NCBI GenBank assembly: GCA_903862955.1
Contig: CAIPAH010000014.1
Location: forward strand, 1 to 64,000
Origin: an uncultured Opitutia bacterium
Lineage (GTDB): Bacteria > Verrucomicrobiota > Verrucomicrobiia > Opitutales > Opitutaceae
Direction of reading: 5' to 3'
DNA length: 64,000 nucleotides
Part shown: positions 8,771 to 18,324 of the stretch, in pieces
How the letters are laid out: every line of letters begins with the position of its first letter
How positions within the stretch are numbered: the stretch's first letter is position 1
Notes under the pieces: model-generated
Told to the model about the DNA's origin: nothing
Seen by the model: only the letters and a program-made list of their open reading frames with translations
Databases searched by the model: none
Position numbers and translations under genes: made by a program

Positions 8771-9583
8771 GTGTCTTGCCGCCTGCTGCTTTGGCTGGTC
8801 CTGGCCGGAGTGTGGACGATGGGGCGCGGCGCCGACGCCGACGTGACGGCGGCCTGGAGCCTGGCGGGACAGCATCTTGCGAACGACGCGCTGGCCGGGC
8901 TGCGGAAGGATCATTCCCCGGACGACCGGGAGAGAAGCTTTGCCGAGGCCGTCGTGCGGATGGATGTCCAGCCCGTCACCGAGACGGGTTTGAAAAAGGT
9001 GGAGGCCGAACTGTCGGCGCTGGCGAAAGGCGATGACGAGATTGCGCAGGCGTCGGCGTATCTCATCGGGCGGCTGTATCAGGCGCATTATTTCGCGCCG
9101 GATTACGCCCGTGCGGCGGAAGCCTACACGCGACTGGCGGAGAAATTCCCCGGTGGCTATTGGGCCCAGCTCGGGCTGGTGAAGCTGGCGCTCCTGAAAC
9201 TTTACGCGCTGCCCGAACCGGCGGGACCGGCGGCGCGCATTGTCGCGGCGGAGGCGTTGTTTCCGCGCGTGACGGTGCCGGAGCTGCAGCGCGACCTTCA
9301 CCTCGTGCTGGGACGCGCGGAGCTGTTTCACGAGTATGCGATCGAGGCGGTACTGGCGCACCTGCTCGCCGCGGACCGGATTGGCGGACTGACGCAGATC
9401 AAGCGGGGCGAGTTGCAGCTGCAGATCGGCGAGTTGTCCCGGCGGGCCCGGCACTGGGACCAGGCGCGCGATTACTTCAGGCGCTTCATCGTGGAAAACG
9501 AAGTCGATGGCCGGCTCTCGACCGCGAAGTTGAGGCTGGCCCAGATCGACGCGGCGCAGCGGGCGGAGGAATCGCACCGATGA
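8771..9583 (+). CDS. Exported TPR-like protein
   Basis: About 270 residues. A hydrophobic stretch (LLLWLVLAGVW) right after the chosen GTG forms a signal peptide ending near GRGADA. The rest is helical with tetratricopeptide character, for example YARAAEAYTRLAEKFPG and HWDQARDYFRRFIVEN. It probably works as a periplasmic scaffold. The start is uncertain: GTG at 8750 is also possible, while the ATG-like start at 8678 would translate the inverted-repeat flank. Its stop overlaps the start of the solute-binding protein by 4 bp, so the two are translationally coupled and likely act together. Confidence 0.7.
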   Translation: MSCRLLLWLVLAGVWTMGRGADADVTAAWSLAGQHLANDALAGLRKDHSPDDRERSFAEAVVRMDVQPVTETGLKKVEAELSALAKGDDEIAQASAYLIGRLYQAHYFAPDYARAAEAYTRLAEKFPGGYWAQLGLVKLALLKLYALPEPAGPAARIVAAEALFPRVTVPELQRDLHLVLGRAELFHEYAIEAVLAHLLAADRIGGLTQIKRGELQLQIGELSRRARHWDQARDYFRRFIVENEVDGRLSTAKLRLAQIDAAQRAEESHR

Positions 9584-11187
9584 AACGCCGCAAATTCCGT
9601 TTGATGCTGATCGTCTTCGGCGCGGCATATGTCACCGCGCTCTGGTGGGTATTCACCCGCTCGGCGCCGCTCATCAGCGTGCGCCCCGTCACGATCCGCT
9701 TTGCGCACTGGCAGATTGAAAAGGGCCCGCCCGAGGGGTTTGCGGCGGTGATCCAGCGCTACGAGCAGCTCAACCCGCGGGTAAAAGTGGAGCAGGTCGC
9801 GGTGCCGAGTCCGGTGTATCGCCAGTGGGTGCGGACCAACCTGACGGGCGGGACGGCGACGGACTTGATCGAGTTCGCTTACTGGCTGCAGGGCATGAAC
9901 GACGTGCCCGTGCGGTATTTCGAGCCACTGACGCGGGACATGGAGGAGCCGAATCCCTACAACCGCGGCACGCCGATGGCAGGAGTGCCCTGGCGGCTGA
10001 CGTTTGACGATGGCCTCTACGGCATGCTCAGCCAGAGTCCGGAAATCGGCCAGATTTACGGCGCCACGCTCTCGCAGGGCAGCAGCCGGCTGTTCTGCAA
10101 CCGCGAGCTGATGGCAAGGATCACCGGCGGGCCCGTGGTGGCACCGGCGACCTTCGCGGATTTCCGCCGACTGTGCGCGCAGGTGACGGAGTATTCGCGT
10201 CGCACCGGCCGGCCGCTGCACGCGCTCGCGGGCTCCTACAGCAACGCGCAGTGGCTGGCGGATTTCGTGATGATCGGGACGCTCACCGGCATGAACCTCG
10301 ACCTCGATCGCGAGGGATACCTGGGACGCGTGGCATGGCAGGCGCAGACGGATTACCTGCTGGGCCGGTGGAATTATCACCGGCCGGAAGTCCGCGCCGC
10401 GCTCGCCCTGCTGCGCGAGATGACCGAGCAGATGCGGCCGGGCTTCGCGCAGCTGTCGCGGGACGCAGCACTCCAGGAATTCACGCGCGGCGAGGCGCTG
10501 TTCATTTACTCCGGCACCTTCGATGCCACGAGCCTGAAGCGCCTGGCGCCATTTCCGGTGGAAGCCATGCGCCTGCCGCAGCCGACGAAGGACGATCCCG
10601 TGGTGGGGCCCTACGTGGTCGGCCGTTACCAGGACGGGTATTTGGGGACGGGCTTCGAGATGTATCTCAACAAGCAGAGCCCGCATAAGGCCGAGGCGCT
10701 CGATTTCCTGCGCTTCATGACGAGCGTGGAGGGCGGGCAGCTGTTCATGGATCACAGCGGCTGGCTGTCGTCGGTGCGCGGCGTGAATGTGCCGAAGGAC
10801 ATGGAAATCTACCGGGGCACCATGGACGGGTTCTCGGGCGGGTTTCAGTATGTCGGCGTGGGGCCGAATTCCACGATGAAGTTCTGGCAGCACCTGGACC
10901 TGCTGGTGGGCGCGCAAGGCAGCGTGGATAAATTCGTCGAGGCGATGGACACCGGACTCGTGAAGGATGTCTCCGACGATTTGCGAATCGAAATCCGGAC
11001 CGCGGTGACGGCCAGCCGCGCGGCCGATTCCGAGATCGTGGCGATGAGCGCCCTCAACCGGCTGCAAGCACCGGAGGCGGAGCGCGCCCTCCGCCAGCAG
11101 ACGATGGCCGGCAACCAGACGCTCGCGGAGATCAACGAGTATGAATGCCTCTGGGTGCTCGAGCGTCACGGGTACAAGCAACCCTAG
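9580..11187 (+). CDS. Membrane-anchored extracellular solute-binding protein
   Basis: A 535-residue family 1-type ABC solute-binding protein. An uncleaved-looking N-terminal helix (MLIVFGAAYVTALWWVF) replaces the usual lipoprotein signal; no lipobox Cys is seen. The mature part has the expected lobes: IRFAHWQIEKGPP, RYEQLNPRVKVEQV, FCNRELM, GEALFIYSGTF, and ALDFLRFMTSVEGGQ near the end. Such proteins normally deliver oligosaccharides to a permease, but no permease or ATPase genes are adjacent and a TPR gene precedes it. It could work with a distant transporter or as a sensor. The assignment to the fold is firm, the role is not. Confidence 0.82.
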   Translation: MKRRKFRLMLIVFGAAYVTALWWVFTRSAPLISVRPVTIRFAHWQIEKGPPEGFAAVIQRYEQLNPRVKVEQVAVPSPVYRQWVRTNLTGGTATDLIEFAYWLQGMNDVPVRYFEPLTRDMEEPNPYNRGTPMAGVPWRLTFDDGLYGMLSQSPEIGQIYGATLSQGSSRLFCNRELMARITGGPVVAPATFADFRRLCAQVTEYSRRTGRPLHALAGSYSNAQWLADFVMIGTLTGMNLDLDREGYLGRVAWQAQTDYLLGRWNYHRPEVRAALALLREMTEQMRPGFAQLSRDAALQEFTRGEALFIYSGTFDATSLKRLAPFPVEAMRLPQPTKDDPVVGPYVVGRYQDGYLGTGFEMYLNKQSPHKAEALDFLRFMTSVEGGQLFMDHSGWLSSVRGVNVPKDMEIYRGTMDGFSGGFQYVGVGPNSTMKFWQHLDLLVGAQGSVDKFVEAMDTGLVKDVSDDLRIEIRTAVTASRAADSEIVAMSALNRLQAPEAERALRQQTMAGNQTLAEINEYECLWVLERHGYKQP

Positions 11188-11199
11188 GTGGTGCTGATC

Positions 11200-11217
11200 G
11201 GCGGGTTGAAACCCGCC
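11200..11217. terminator. Hairpin between convergent genes
   Basis: Perfect 7-bp stem GGCGGGT-TGAA-ACCCGCC between the solute-binding protein stop (11187) and the stop of the minus-strand dehydrogenase (11232). The position suits a bidirectional terminator, but neither side has a good T-run. Confidence 0.5.
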
Positions 11218-11231
11218 TGGATTGGCCGCGG

Positions 11232-13655
11232 TCAGGATTTTTTGTAGACCGCGAGCAGGCCGCCCATCTTCACAACCGAGTCCGGGGGCGCGGCGATGCG
11301 GACCAGGCGGCCGGCCGCGGGCGCTTCAACCTCGAGCACGGCTTTGTCGGTTTCGACTTCGGCGATTATTTCCCCGGCGGCCATGACGTCGCCCACCTTT
11401 TTCCGCCAGTTCAGGACCTTGGCTTCGCTCACGGTCAAATCGCCGTGCGGCAGCGTGATGGGTTCGCCGTCCGCTGGCTTCGCGTCATCGGCCGGCGACG
11501 ATTTCCCCGCCGGCGGCAGCGGGGGTGCGTTCTTTTTCGCGGGCGGCGGTGCTGCCGGTGCCTGGGAGATTGCGGAGGGCTGTGCCCGTGGACGACGCGG
11601 CGCGGGCGCCTCGCCCCGGACTACACTTTGGGCGGCGGCGACGATCTTGGCCGCGCTGGGTAGCACAGCGGCCTCGAGCGTCGGGTTGAACGGGTGGGGC
11701 ACCGGCTCCATGTGCAGCCGGCCGACGGGTGCGTCGAGCGAGTCAAAGGCCAGCTCACCGACCGCCGCGGCGATTTCCGCGCCGAGGCCGTGGCTGGCGT
11801 AGCCCTCGTCCACGACGAGGATGCGGCCGGTCTTCGCGAGGCTGGCGGTGATGGTGTCGAGGTCGAGCGGCACGATGGTGCGCAGGTCGATGATCTCGCA
11901 GTCCACGTTTTCGCGAGCCAGGATGTCCGCTGCCTCGAGGGCGAGCGACACCATCCGCCCGGCGGCGACGACCGTGAGGTCGCGGCCGGCGCGGGCAATC
12001 CCGGCGACGCCGAACGGCACGAGGTGCTCGCCCACTGGCACCGGGCCCTTGGAGGCGAACAGCGCCTTGGGCTCGAGGAACAGCACCGGGTTTTCGCCGC
12101 GCAGCGCGGTCTTCATGAGTCCTTTCGCATCGGCGGGATTCGAGGGCAGCGCGACCATGAGGCCAGGCAGGTGGGACCACATCGAGTGATACGTGCCGCT
12201 GTGCTGCGGGCCGGCGCTCTTGACCGCGCCGCAGGGCGCGCGGACCACGATCGGCGCGGCCATCGCCCCGTTGCTCATGTAGCGCAGCTTGGCGGCCTGC
12301 AGCGGGATCTGTCCGCCGGTCTCGAACAGGAAATCCACGAACATGAGGTCGGCGACCGACCGGCAGCCGGTGGCGGAGGCACCGATCGCCGCGCCGGTGA
12401 AGCCCAGCTCGCAGATCGGGGTGTCGATCACCCGACCGGCGCCGAACTCCTGCCAGAGTCCCTTGGTATGCGCGAAACTCCCGCCGCGCTCGCCAATGCC
12501 CTCGCCGAAGTAGAGCACGTGCGGGTCGCGCCGCATCTCCTCGGCGATGCCGTCGCGCACGGCGTCCAACCAGCCGAGTTCCCGCGTGCGAGGAGCGGGA
12601 TCCGTGGCGGGCACCGGTGGGTTTAGCGACGCGGACCAGCTGTGCGCGAACACGCCTGCGGGATCCGGTTCGGGTGACTGTCGCGCGAACTCGACGGCCC
12701 CGGCCACTTCGGCCAGCACGCGCACATCAATTGCATCGAGCTCGGCCGAACTCGCCGCCTTGAGTTCGCCGATGAGCCGGTTGCGGAAGGACTGGATCGG
12801 GTCGCGGAGTTTCCACGCGTCGAGTTCTGCCTGCGTGCGATAGACGCCGGTCAGCGGATCGCCCTCGTGATGGCCGACCACGCGGTAGGTCTTCGCCTCG
12901 ATCAACGTCGGGCCCCCGCCGGCGCGGGCGCGGGCGACGGCGTCGCGGGCGGCCGCCCACACGGCGAGCACATCGTTGCCGTCCACGGCCACGCCGGGCA
13001 CGCCATACGCCGCGGCGCGCGTCGCCACTTCGGGATTGCGCGTGACGGACGCCAGGGGCGTCGCCGTGGCGTAGAGGTTGTTCTCGCAGACGAAGAGCAC
13101 GCCGGCCCGCTGGGCGCCGGCAAAGTTCAGGCTCTCGTGGAACGCGCCGTGGTTGACGGCGCCATCGCCGAAGAACGTGGCCGCGATGCCCTTCGTGCCG
13201 CGCGTGCGCGCGCTGAGCGCCGCGCCGACGGCGTGGGGGATGCCTCCGCCGACAATGCCATTGGTGCCGAAGACGCCGTGCTTCGGATCGTAGAGATGCA
13301 TGCTGCCGCCGCGCCCGCCGCAGCACCCGGTGGCCTTGGCATAGAGTTCCGCCATCAGGGCCGTTGGGGGCAGGCCCTTCGCCAAGGCGTGGCCGTGGCC
13401 GCGGTGCGTGCTGGTGATCCAGTCAGCGTCGTCGAGATGCGCGCACACGCCGACGGCTACCGCCTCCTCGCCGATGTAGAGATGAATGAAACCCGGCATC
13501 TCGCCGGCCTTGTAGCGGGCCTGGGCGGCGAGTTCGAACTGGCGCAACAGCACCATCTGCTCGTAAAGCCGGAGCAATTCCGCGCGGGTTGGCACAGGTG
13601 CTTTCGCAGCCGCAGCGGCGCGGGCAGGCTGGGCTTTCCGGGGGTGGGACGCCAT
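11232..13655 (-). CDS. Fused 2-oxoacid/acetoin dehydrogenase E1-alpha, E1-beta and lipoyl domain
   Basis: A single chain of 807 residues. Residues ~30-340 are the E1-alpha TPP domain (GDGAVNHGAFHESLNFA to CENN is the thiamine-diphosphate motif). Residues ~390-710 are E1-beta (YFGEGIGERGG, then the transketolase C-domain). After an Ala/Pro-rich linker, residues ~735-807 are a lipoyl domain with the lipoylation site ETDKAVLEVEAP. In most bacteria these are three proteins. The E2 acyltransferase and E3 are not nearby. I start at the ATG at 13655; longer reading would run antisense through the SDR gene. The neighbouring SDR and CoA-transferase suggest acetoin or branched-chain substrates, but this is inference. 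Confidence 0.9.
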   Translation of the reverse strand: MASHPRKAQPARAAAAAKAPVPTRAELLRLYEQMVLLRQFELAAQARYKAGEMPGFIHLYIGEEAVAVGVCAHLDDADWITSTHRGHGHALAKGLPPTALMAELYAKATGCCGGRGGSMHLYDPKHGVFGTNGIVGGGIPHAVGAALSARTRGTKGIAATFFGDGAVNHGAFHESLNFAGAQRAGVLFVCENNLYATATPLASVTRNPEVATRAAAYGVPGVAVDGNDVLAVWAAARDAVARARAGGGPTLIEAKTYRVVGHHEGDPLTGVYRTQAELDAWKLRDPIQSFRNRLIGELKAASSAELDAIDVRVLAEVAGAVEFARQSPEPDPAGVFAHSWSASLNPPVPATDPAPRTRELGWLDAVRDGIAEEMRRDPHVLYFGEGIGERGGSFAHTKGLWQEFGAGRVIDTPICELGFTGAAIGASATGCRSVADLMFVDFLFETGGQIPLQAAKLRYMSNGAMAAPIVVRAPCGAVKSAGPQHSGTYHSMWSHLPGLMVALPSNPADAKGLMKTALRGENPVLFLEPKALFASKGPVPVGEHLVPFGVAGIARAGRDLTVVAAGRMVSLALEAADILARENVDCEIIDLRTIVPLDLDTITASLAKTGRILVVDEGYASHGLGAEIAAAVGELAFDSLDAPVGRLHMEPVPHPFNPTLEAAVLPSAAKIVAAAQSVVRGEAPAPRRPRAQPSAISQAPAAPPPAKKNAPPLPPAGKSSPADDAKPADGEPITLPHGDLTVSEAKVLNWRKKVGDVMAAGEIIAEVETDKAVLEVEAPAAGRLVRIAAPPDSVVKMGGLLAVYKKS

Positions 13656-13745
13656 GGCGTCTCTCACAGAGCACAGTCGGCGGGGGGCGGGCGACATTCT
13701 TTTCGCTCGCGAACTCGGCCGGATTTGACGCGATGGGGGCACCCC

Positions 13746-14531
13746 ATGAAAGCGGACCTCTCGAACCAAGTGGCGCTCGTGACGGGTGCCGCGCATGGCA
13801 TCGGGCTCGCGACGGCACAGCTGCTGGCGGAGAACGGCGCCCGGGTCGTCATCGCCGACCTCGACGAGGCCGGCGCCAAGGCCGCGGCGGCGGGGATGAA
13901 AAACGCGATGGGACTGCGGATGGATGTCTCGTCGGCGACGGAGGTTGAGGCGGGCGTGCGCCAGGTTGAGGCCCAGTGCGGACGGATCGACATCCTCGTA
14001 AACAACGCCGGCATCAACACCACGAACCACCGCGTGACCATTGACCAGTTTCCCATCGAAGAGTGGGACCGGATCATGGCGGTGGACCTGCGCGGCGTGT
14101 TTCTCGTCAGCCGCGCGGTGGCGGCCCGGATGATTGCGCAGAAGGCGGGAAGGATCGTGAACATCGCGTCGGTGCTCGGGATTGTGCCGGCGCGGCTGCA
14201 ATGCGCCTACACCGCGGCGAAGGCGGGCGTCATCAACCTCACGCAGACCATGGCACTCGAGCTGGCGCCCCACCACATCACGGTCAACTGCGTCGCCCCC
14301 GGCTCGACGCTCACGGCGGCCACGGAGAAGCTTTTCTACGGGCAGGAACCCGCGCTGCAGGAAAAAGCCCGGCGGATGCTGAGCCACGTGCCCGCCGGCC
14401 GCCCCGGGCGGGTGGAGGAGGTGGCGCAGGCAATTCTCTTCTTTGCCGCGGCGGAAAACAGCTACGTCACCGGACAGGTCCTGAGCGTGGACGGCGGCTG
14501 GACCGCCGGGGGATTCTTGCGCGATTTTTAG
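13746..14531 (+). CDS. Short-chain dehydrogenase/reductase
   Basis: A 261-residue classical SDR. It has the cofactor motif TGAAHGIG (about residue 12), an Asp at the end of beta-2 (VVIADLDE) that favours NAD(H), the NNAG motif, the catalytic Ser of IVNIASV, Tyr-x3-Lys (YTAAK), and the C-terminal VDGGW typical of FabG-like enzymes. It is divergent from the fused E1 gene (90 bp between starts) and precedes the CoA-transferase gene. A role as an acetoin/diacetyl or 3-hydroxyacyl dehydrogenase would fit the context, but the substrate is not visible. Confidence 0.88.
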   Translation: MKADLSNQVALVTGAAHGIGLATAQLLAENGARVVIADLDEAGAKAAAAGMKNAMGLRMDVSSATEVEAGVRQVEAQCGRIDILVNNAGINTTNHRVTIDQFPIEEWDRIMAVDLRGVFLVSRAVAARMIAQKAGRIVNIASVLGIVPARLQCAYTAAKAGVINLTQTMALELAPHHITVNCVAPGSTLTAATEKLFYGQEPALQEKARRMLSHVPAGRPGRVEEVAQAILFFAAAENSYVTGQVLSVDGGWTAGGFLRDF

Positions 14532-14616
14532 GCCCGCAAGGGATGCGGATTAATTCGCAGGAGACGCGCAAATTCGGGGCTTTGCTCGGGGAGTGAGGAT
14601 CGAGCATCATGGCGTC

Positions 14617-15927
14617 ATGGACGCGAACGTACTCCCTAATTGGAAAGCCCGCGCCGGCACCGCCGCGGACGCCGTGGCGCTGGTGCGCAGCGGAACCAAT
14701 GTCTTCATTCATGGCGCCTGTGCGACGCCTGCTCCGCTGCTGGCGGCGCTGGCGGCCCGCCGCGACGTCGAGAACGTGCGGTTGTATCACCTGCACACGG
14801 CGGGACCGGCGCCCTTCGCCGAGCCGGAGTGCGAGAAACAATTCCGTTCGGTCTCGCTTTTCACGGGCCAGCCGCTGCGCCGCGCCATCGCGGAGGATCG
14901 TGCGGATTACGTGCCGATTTTTCTCTCCGACATCCCCGGCCTGTTCCTGAGCGGCCGGGTGAAGCTGGATGTCGCCATCCTCCAGGTCTCGCCGCCCGAT
15001 CGCCACGGCATGTGCTCGCTGGGCACGTCGTGCGACGCGGCCAAGGCGGCGTCGGAGATGGCGCGCGTGGTCATCGCCGAGGTCAACGAGCAGATGCCCC
15101 GCACCCAGGGCAACAACGTGCTGCCGTTCGATCGCATCCATGCGGTGGTCGCCACGGACCGCCCGCTGGTGGAACATCATCTCTCACCCGAGACGCCGGT
15201 GGAGGCACGGATCGGCGAGTTGGTCGCGGCCCTGGTCGAGGACGGCTCGACGCTACAGATGGGTATCGGCGGCATCCCGGATGCGGTCCTGGCACGGTTG
15301 CACAACAAGAAGGACCTCGGCATCCACACGGAAATGTTCTCCGACCGCGTGGTTGAGCTGGTGGAGAGCGGCGCGGTCACCAACCGGCTCAAGCAGGTGG
15401 GCGCGGGCCGCATCATCACGAGCTTCATCAATGGCACGAAAAAACTCTTCGACTTCGTGCACGAGAATCCGCTGGTCGCGTTTTACCCGTGCGACTGGAC
15501 CAACGACACGTCTGTCATCCGGCAGAACCCGAAGGTGGTCGCGATCAATTCCGCGATCGAGATCGACCTGACCGGGCAGGTTTGCGCCGACTCGATGGGT
15601 CATCGCATTTTCTCGGGCATCGGCGGCCAGATGGACTTCATTCGCGGTGCCGCGCTGTCACCCGGCGGCAAGCCGATCATCGCGCTGCCCTCGACGGCGA
15701 AGAGTGGAAAACTTTCGCGCTTGGTGCCGCAGCTCGCGGCAGGCGCGGGCGTGGTGACCACGCGCGGTCACGTGCATTGGGTCGTGACCGAATATGGCGC
15801 CGTCGATCTTCACGGGCTGACACTGCGGGAGCGCGGCGAGGCCCTGATCTCCATTGCGCATCCCGACTTTCGCGCCGACTTGCGGAAGGAAATGGTCAGG
15901 ACGCGGAAGGGCACCCCCGGCGCATAG
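14617..15927 (+). CDS. Acetyl-CoA hydrolase/4-hydroxybutyrate CoA-transferase family protein
   Basis: A 436-residue class I CoA-transferase of the Cat1/AbfT family. The N-terminal half carries SGTNVFIHGACATP. The C-terminal half has the active-site region (GIGGIPDAVLARL, GIHTEMFSDRVVEL, where a Glu would form the CoA thioester) and the glycine-rich IFSGIGGQMDFIRGA loop. The ATG at 14617 is chosen; a GTG at 14593 is also open. It would move CoA between acetate and another acyl group and so could conserve the thioester made by the neighbouring 2-oxoacid dehydrogenase. It ends 45 bp from a convergent gene. Confidence 0.87.
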   Translation: MDANVLPNWKARAGTAADAVALVRSGTNVFIHGACATPAPLLAALAARRDVENVRLYHLHTAGPAPFAEPECEKQFRSVSLFTGQPLRRAIAEDRADYVPIFLSDIPGLFLSGRVKLDVAILQVSPPDRHGMCSLGTSCDAAKAASEMARVVIAEVNEQMPRTQGNNVLPFDRIHAVVATDRPLVEHHLSPETPVEARIGELVAALVEDGSTLQMGIGGIPDAVLARLHNKKDLGIHTEMFSDRVVELVESGAVTNRLKQVGAGRIITSFINGTKKLFDFVHENPLVAFYPCDWTNDTSVIRQNPKVVAINSAIEIDLTGQVCADSMGHRIFSGIGGQMDFIRGAALSPGGKPIIALPSTAKSGKLSRLVPQLAAGAGVVTTRGHVHWVVTEYGAVDLHGLTLRERGEALISIAHPDFRADLRKEMVRTRKGTPGA

Positions 15928-15971
15928 GCGCAACAGCGACAGCTGCGACTGAAGGATTTCCCGCCGCGGGC

Positions 15972-18101
15972 TCAGCGGTGGTTGATCGCGAACATCGCCA
16001 GCGTGTGCAGGCGCGGCGCGGTGAACGTGACCACGCCGGCCCGCGTGCGGTGCGGGATCTTCCTGTTGCCGGGCAACAACCGGATGCTGCGAACCGGCCG
16101 GCGGAGCCGCAGCCGGACCTCGATGCCATCGACGGGCAGATTCGGCTGGTCCGGTTGGATGCTGACGAGGCCGAGCACGTGTCGCTGCCGCTCAGGCTGG
16201 TCGAAGAGCGTGAGTTCCACCGCCGCGGGCGCATCGGCCTCGACGCTGAAGGTGGGTGAAAGGCGTCGCAGCAACCGGATGAAGACATCGCGGATGTTCT
16301 CCATATCCTCGAGCATGGTGGCGCAATAGATCGTGCGACCCTTGCCGAAGCGGTGGAAAACGACCTCCGGCTGCTTCGTCGCAAGCCACGGCGGGTTGCT
16401 GTGGATCGAGGAGAAAAGGGACGGTTCGGGCTTCGGCCAGGTCTGCGTGGTGGTGGCGAGGACCACCGCACCGCGCCGCGCGCGGATAGTGAAGCCGGGG
16501 CCGCGGGAGTAGGGCGGGCGCTCGGCGGACCAGCCGGCAAATTCGGCGGCGCCAGCCGCAGTGGGCGCAATGTAGTGATCGCGGTCGGACCAGTCGGCTT
16601 TGACGAGCGAAACACCCAGGACGTCGGCCAGCAGAAAATCCTTCTGTTGTTTTCCGTCGGGCGTCACCAGCGAGGTGCCGCCGCTCGCGTAGAGCGCGCC
16701 GCCGCCGCGAACGTAGGCGCGGAAGGCCGAGGCCTCGCGGCGCGAGAGGTGATGGATTTGCGGCGCGATGATGAGCTTGAACTTCGCGAGCTCGCCGAGC
16801 TGCGCGGCGGTGATGACCGTGAACGGCAGGTGGGCCGTGAGCAGGCGGCCGGCGGCGTTCATTGCGGACGTGGTGTGAGTGTCGTGCTCGCCAGCCTCTT
16901 CGACCGAGCGGCCGTTGTCGCGCAGGTCGAATTTCGAATCGAGCGAGTAGTAGATGGCGATGTCCGCCACGCGCGTGCCGCCCAACTCGGCGTAGTAAGG
17001 CGCCAGCCGGTCGTAGATGCGGCCCATGGTGTCGTGGGCGGGGAAGTTGATGGTGCCGACGGGATCGAGGGCGTCGATGAAGAGGAACGCGCTGTGGTCC
17101 GTAATGGCGGCGCTGGCCTTGGCTTCGATCAGCGACTCGGGTTTGCGGCCGGTGTGGTCAAAGAGCGTGGTCGAGTAGCTTGTGGCGTAGGTGAAGGGCT
17201 TGCCCGGCGAGAGTTCGCTGAGGAGCTTGCGCACGAACGAGCCCTGCAGCGGAGTGCCGTAAAAATCGCCCTGCAGGAAATCATTCTGGGCCACCAGCGA
17301 GTGCGAGGCGCCGCGCACCCAGTGCGACGGCAACGTCGAGGACTGGTGGTCGACGGAGATGGCGGGGTTGACCTGTTTGACCGTGCCGGTGGCGATGGCG
17401 GCGAATTCGCCCAGCCACTGCTCGCGCTTGTGCTGGAAGCGCACCCAGCGTTCGTCCAGCCAGTTCACCGTGCGCGGCAGCGGGCCGCCGCCGACCTCAT
17501 CGGCCCAGCGCTGCTCGCAGTGCGGGCAGTAACAGACCCCGGGCCAGTAGGTCATGTCGAAGAAGATGCCCTCGAACTGGTAGCGTTCGCACACCTCGCG
17601 GGTCCAGGCGCGGACATACTCGCGGTAGGGCGAATTGGGGCAGAGCAGGCCGTAGCGCGTCTGCGGGCCGAACTCGAAACCGGTGCAGCCCTTCGAATCC
17701 TGGCCGCGCCATTCGGGGTGATTGTCGTAGGCCCAACGGTCAAAGATCAGGCTCATATACAACTCGAACGCGATGCCGCGACGGTGACACGCGTCGATCA
17801 GTTCGCGGAGCAGGTCGCGTCCGCCGAGGTTGCGATGCTGCACGCCGACGGCCGTGGCATAGTTGAACAGGCCGGTGTGCGACATGCCGTAGGCCAGCAC
17901 GGATTGCGCGCGCGAGCGGGCGAATGCGTCAGCGCAGGCCTCGGGGTCAAACTTGGACATGAACTCCGGGTCCCAGTCCGGGATGTGCATGTCGATGGTC
18001 GAGCGACGCCAGGCGTGCTCGAACCAGCGGGAGCCGAATGAGGCGGCAGTGGGCGCCGGGACACGGGTGGCGCGGGGCTTGGCGGTGGGGCGGGTCGGCA
18101 T
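15972..18101 (-). CDS. GHL6-like putative glycoside hydrolase with beta-galactosidase trimerisation-like domain
   Basis: A 709-residue protein. An N-terminal TIM-barrel-like region (ELIDACHRRGIAFELYMS, FEGIFFDMTYWPGVCYCPHC, residues ~60-330) resembles hypothetical glycosyl hydrolase family GHL6. A middle region (YYAELGGTRVADIAIYYS, then IIAPQIHHLSRREASAFRAYV and GGGALYASGG) resembles the glutamine-amidotransferase-like trimerisation domain of GH42 enzymes, and a beta domain ends the chain. There is no clear signal peptide from the ATG at 18101; a GTG at 18152 is less likely. The substrate is unknown. The Cys/His cluster CYCPHC after the putative catalytic Asp is notable. Confidence 0.7.
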   Translation of the reverse strand: MPTRPTAKPRATRVPAPTAASFGSRWFEHAWRRSTIDMHIPDWDPEFMSKFDPEACADAFARSRAQSVLAYGMSHTGLFNYATAVGVQHRNLGGRDLLRELIDACHRRGIAFELYMSLIFDRWAYDNHPEWRGQDSKGCTGFEFGPQTRYGLLCPNSPYREYVRAWTREVCERYQFEGIFFDMTYWPGVCYCPHCEQRWADEVGGGPLPRTVNWLDERWVRFQHKREQWLGEFAAIATGTVKQVNPAISVDHQSSTLPSHWVRGASHSLVAQNDFLQGDFYGTPLQGSFVRKLLSELSPGKPFTYATSYSTTLFDHTGRKPESLIEAKASAAITDHSAFLFIDALDPVGTINFPAHDTMGRIYDRLAPYYAELGGTRVADIAIYYSLDSKFDLRDNGRSVEEAGEHDTHTTSAMNAAGRLLTAHLPFTVITAAQLGELAKFKLIIAPQIHHLSRREASAFRAYVRGGGALYASGGTSLVTPDGKQQKDFLLADVLGVSLVKADWSDRDHYIAPTAAGAAEFAGWSAERPPYSRGPGFTIRARRGAVVLATTTQTWPKPEPSLFSSIHSNPPWLATKQPEVVFHRFGKGRTIYCATMLEDMENIRDVFIRLLRRLSPTFSVEADAPAAVELTLFDQPERQRHVLGLVSIQPDQPNLPVDGIEVRLRLRRPVRSIRLLPGNRKIPHRTRAGVVTFTAPRLHTLAMFAINHR

Positions 18102-18167
18102 GAAAGCGGGGCGGGCGGCGGGAAAGCAGCGAGGATTTTCGCGTCGATCCACACCACGCGCGTGTTC

Positions 18168-18287
18168 TCACCCAGTGGCGAATGACGCGGGCGGACACAA
18201 GCCGATGTTGCGCCCGCCGCGCCGCTCGATGGAGAGGCTCTGACCGGGGACGTACTGCCGCTGGTGGACGACTGCCACGAACCCCAT
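18168..18287 (-). CDS. Possible 39-codon open frame, doubtful
   Basis: In the 223-bp gap between the two minus-strand genes an ATG at 18287 opens a 39-codon frame with protein-like composition (QYVPGQSLSIERRGG). No family is recognised and there is no strong ribosome-binding site. It may be a remnant. A GC-rich hairpin, CTGAGC...GCTCAG (18305-18328), overlaps the stop of the upstream polyphosphate kinase gene. Confidence 0.2.
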   Translation of the reverse strand: MGFVAVVHQRQYVPGQSLSIERRGGRNIGLCPPASFATG

Positions 18288-18324
18288 GTCGGGCTGAGAT
18301 TCCCCTGAGCGGCCCCGGCCGGGC

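Noticed and set aside
13656-14387. N-terminal extension of the fused E1 protein
   Set aside because: The open frame runs on through the SDR gene on the other strand. The E1 domain begins shortly after the ATG at 13655.
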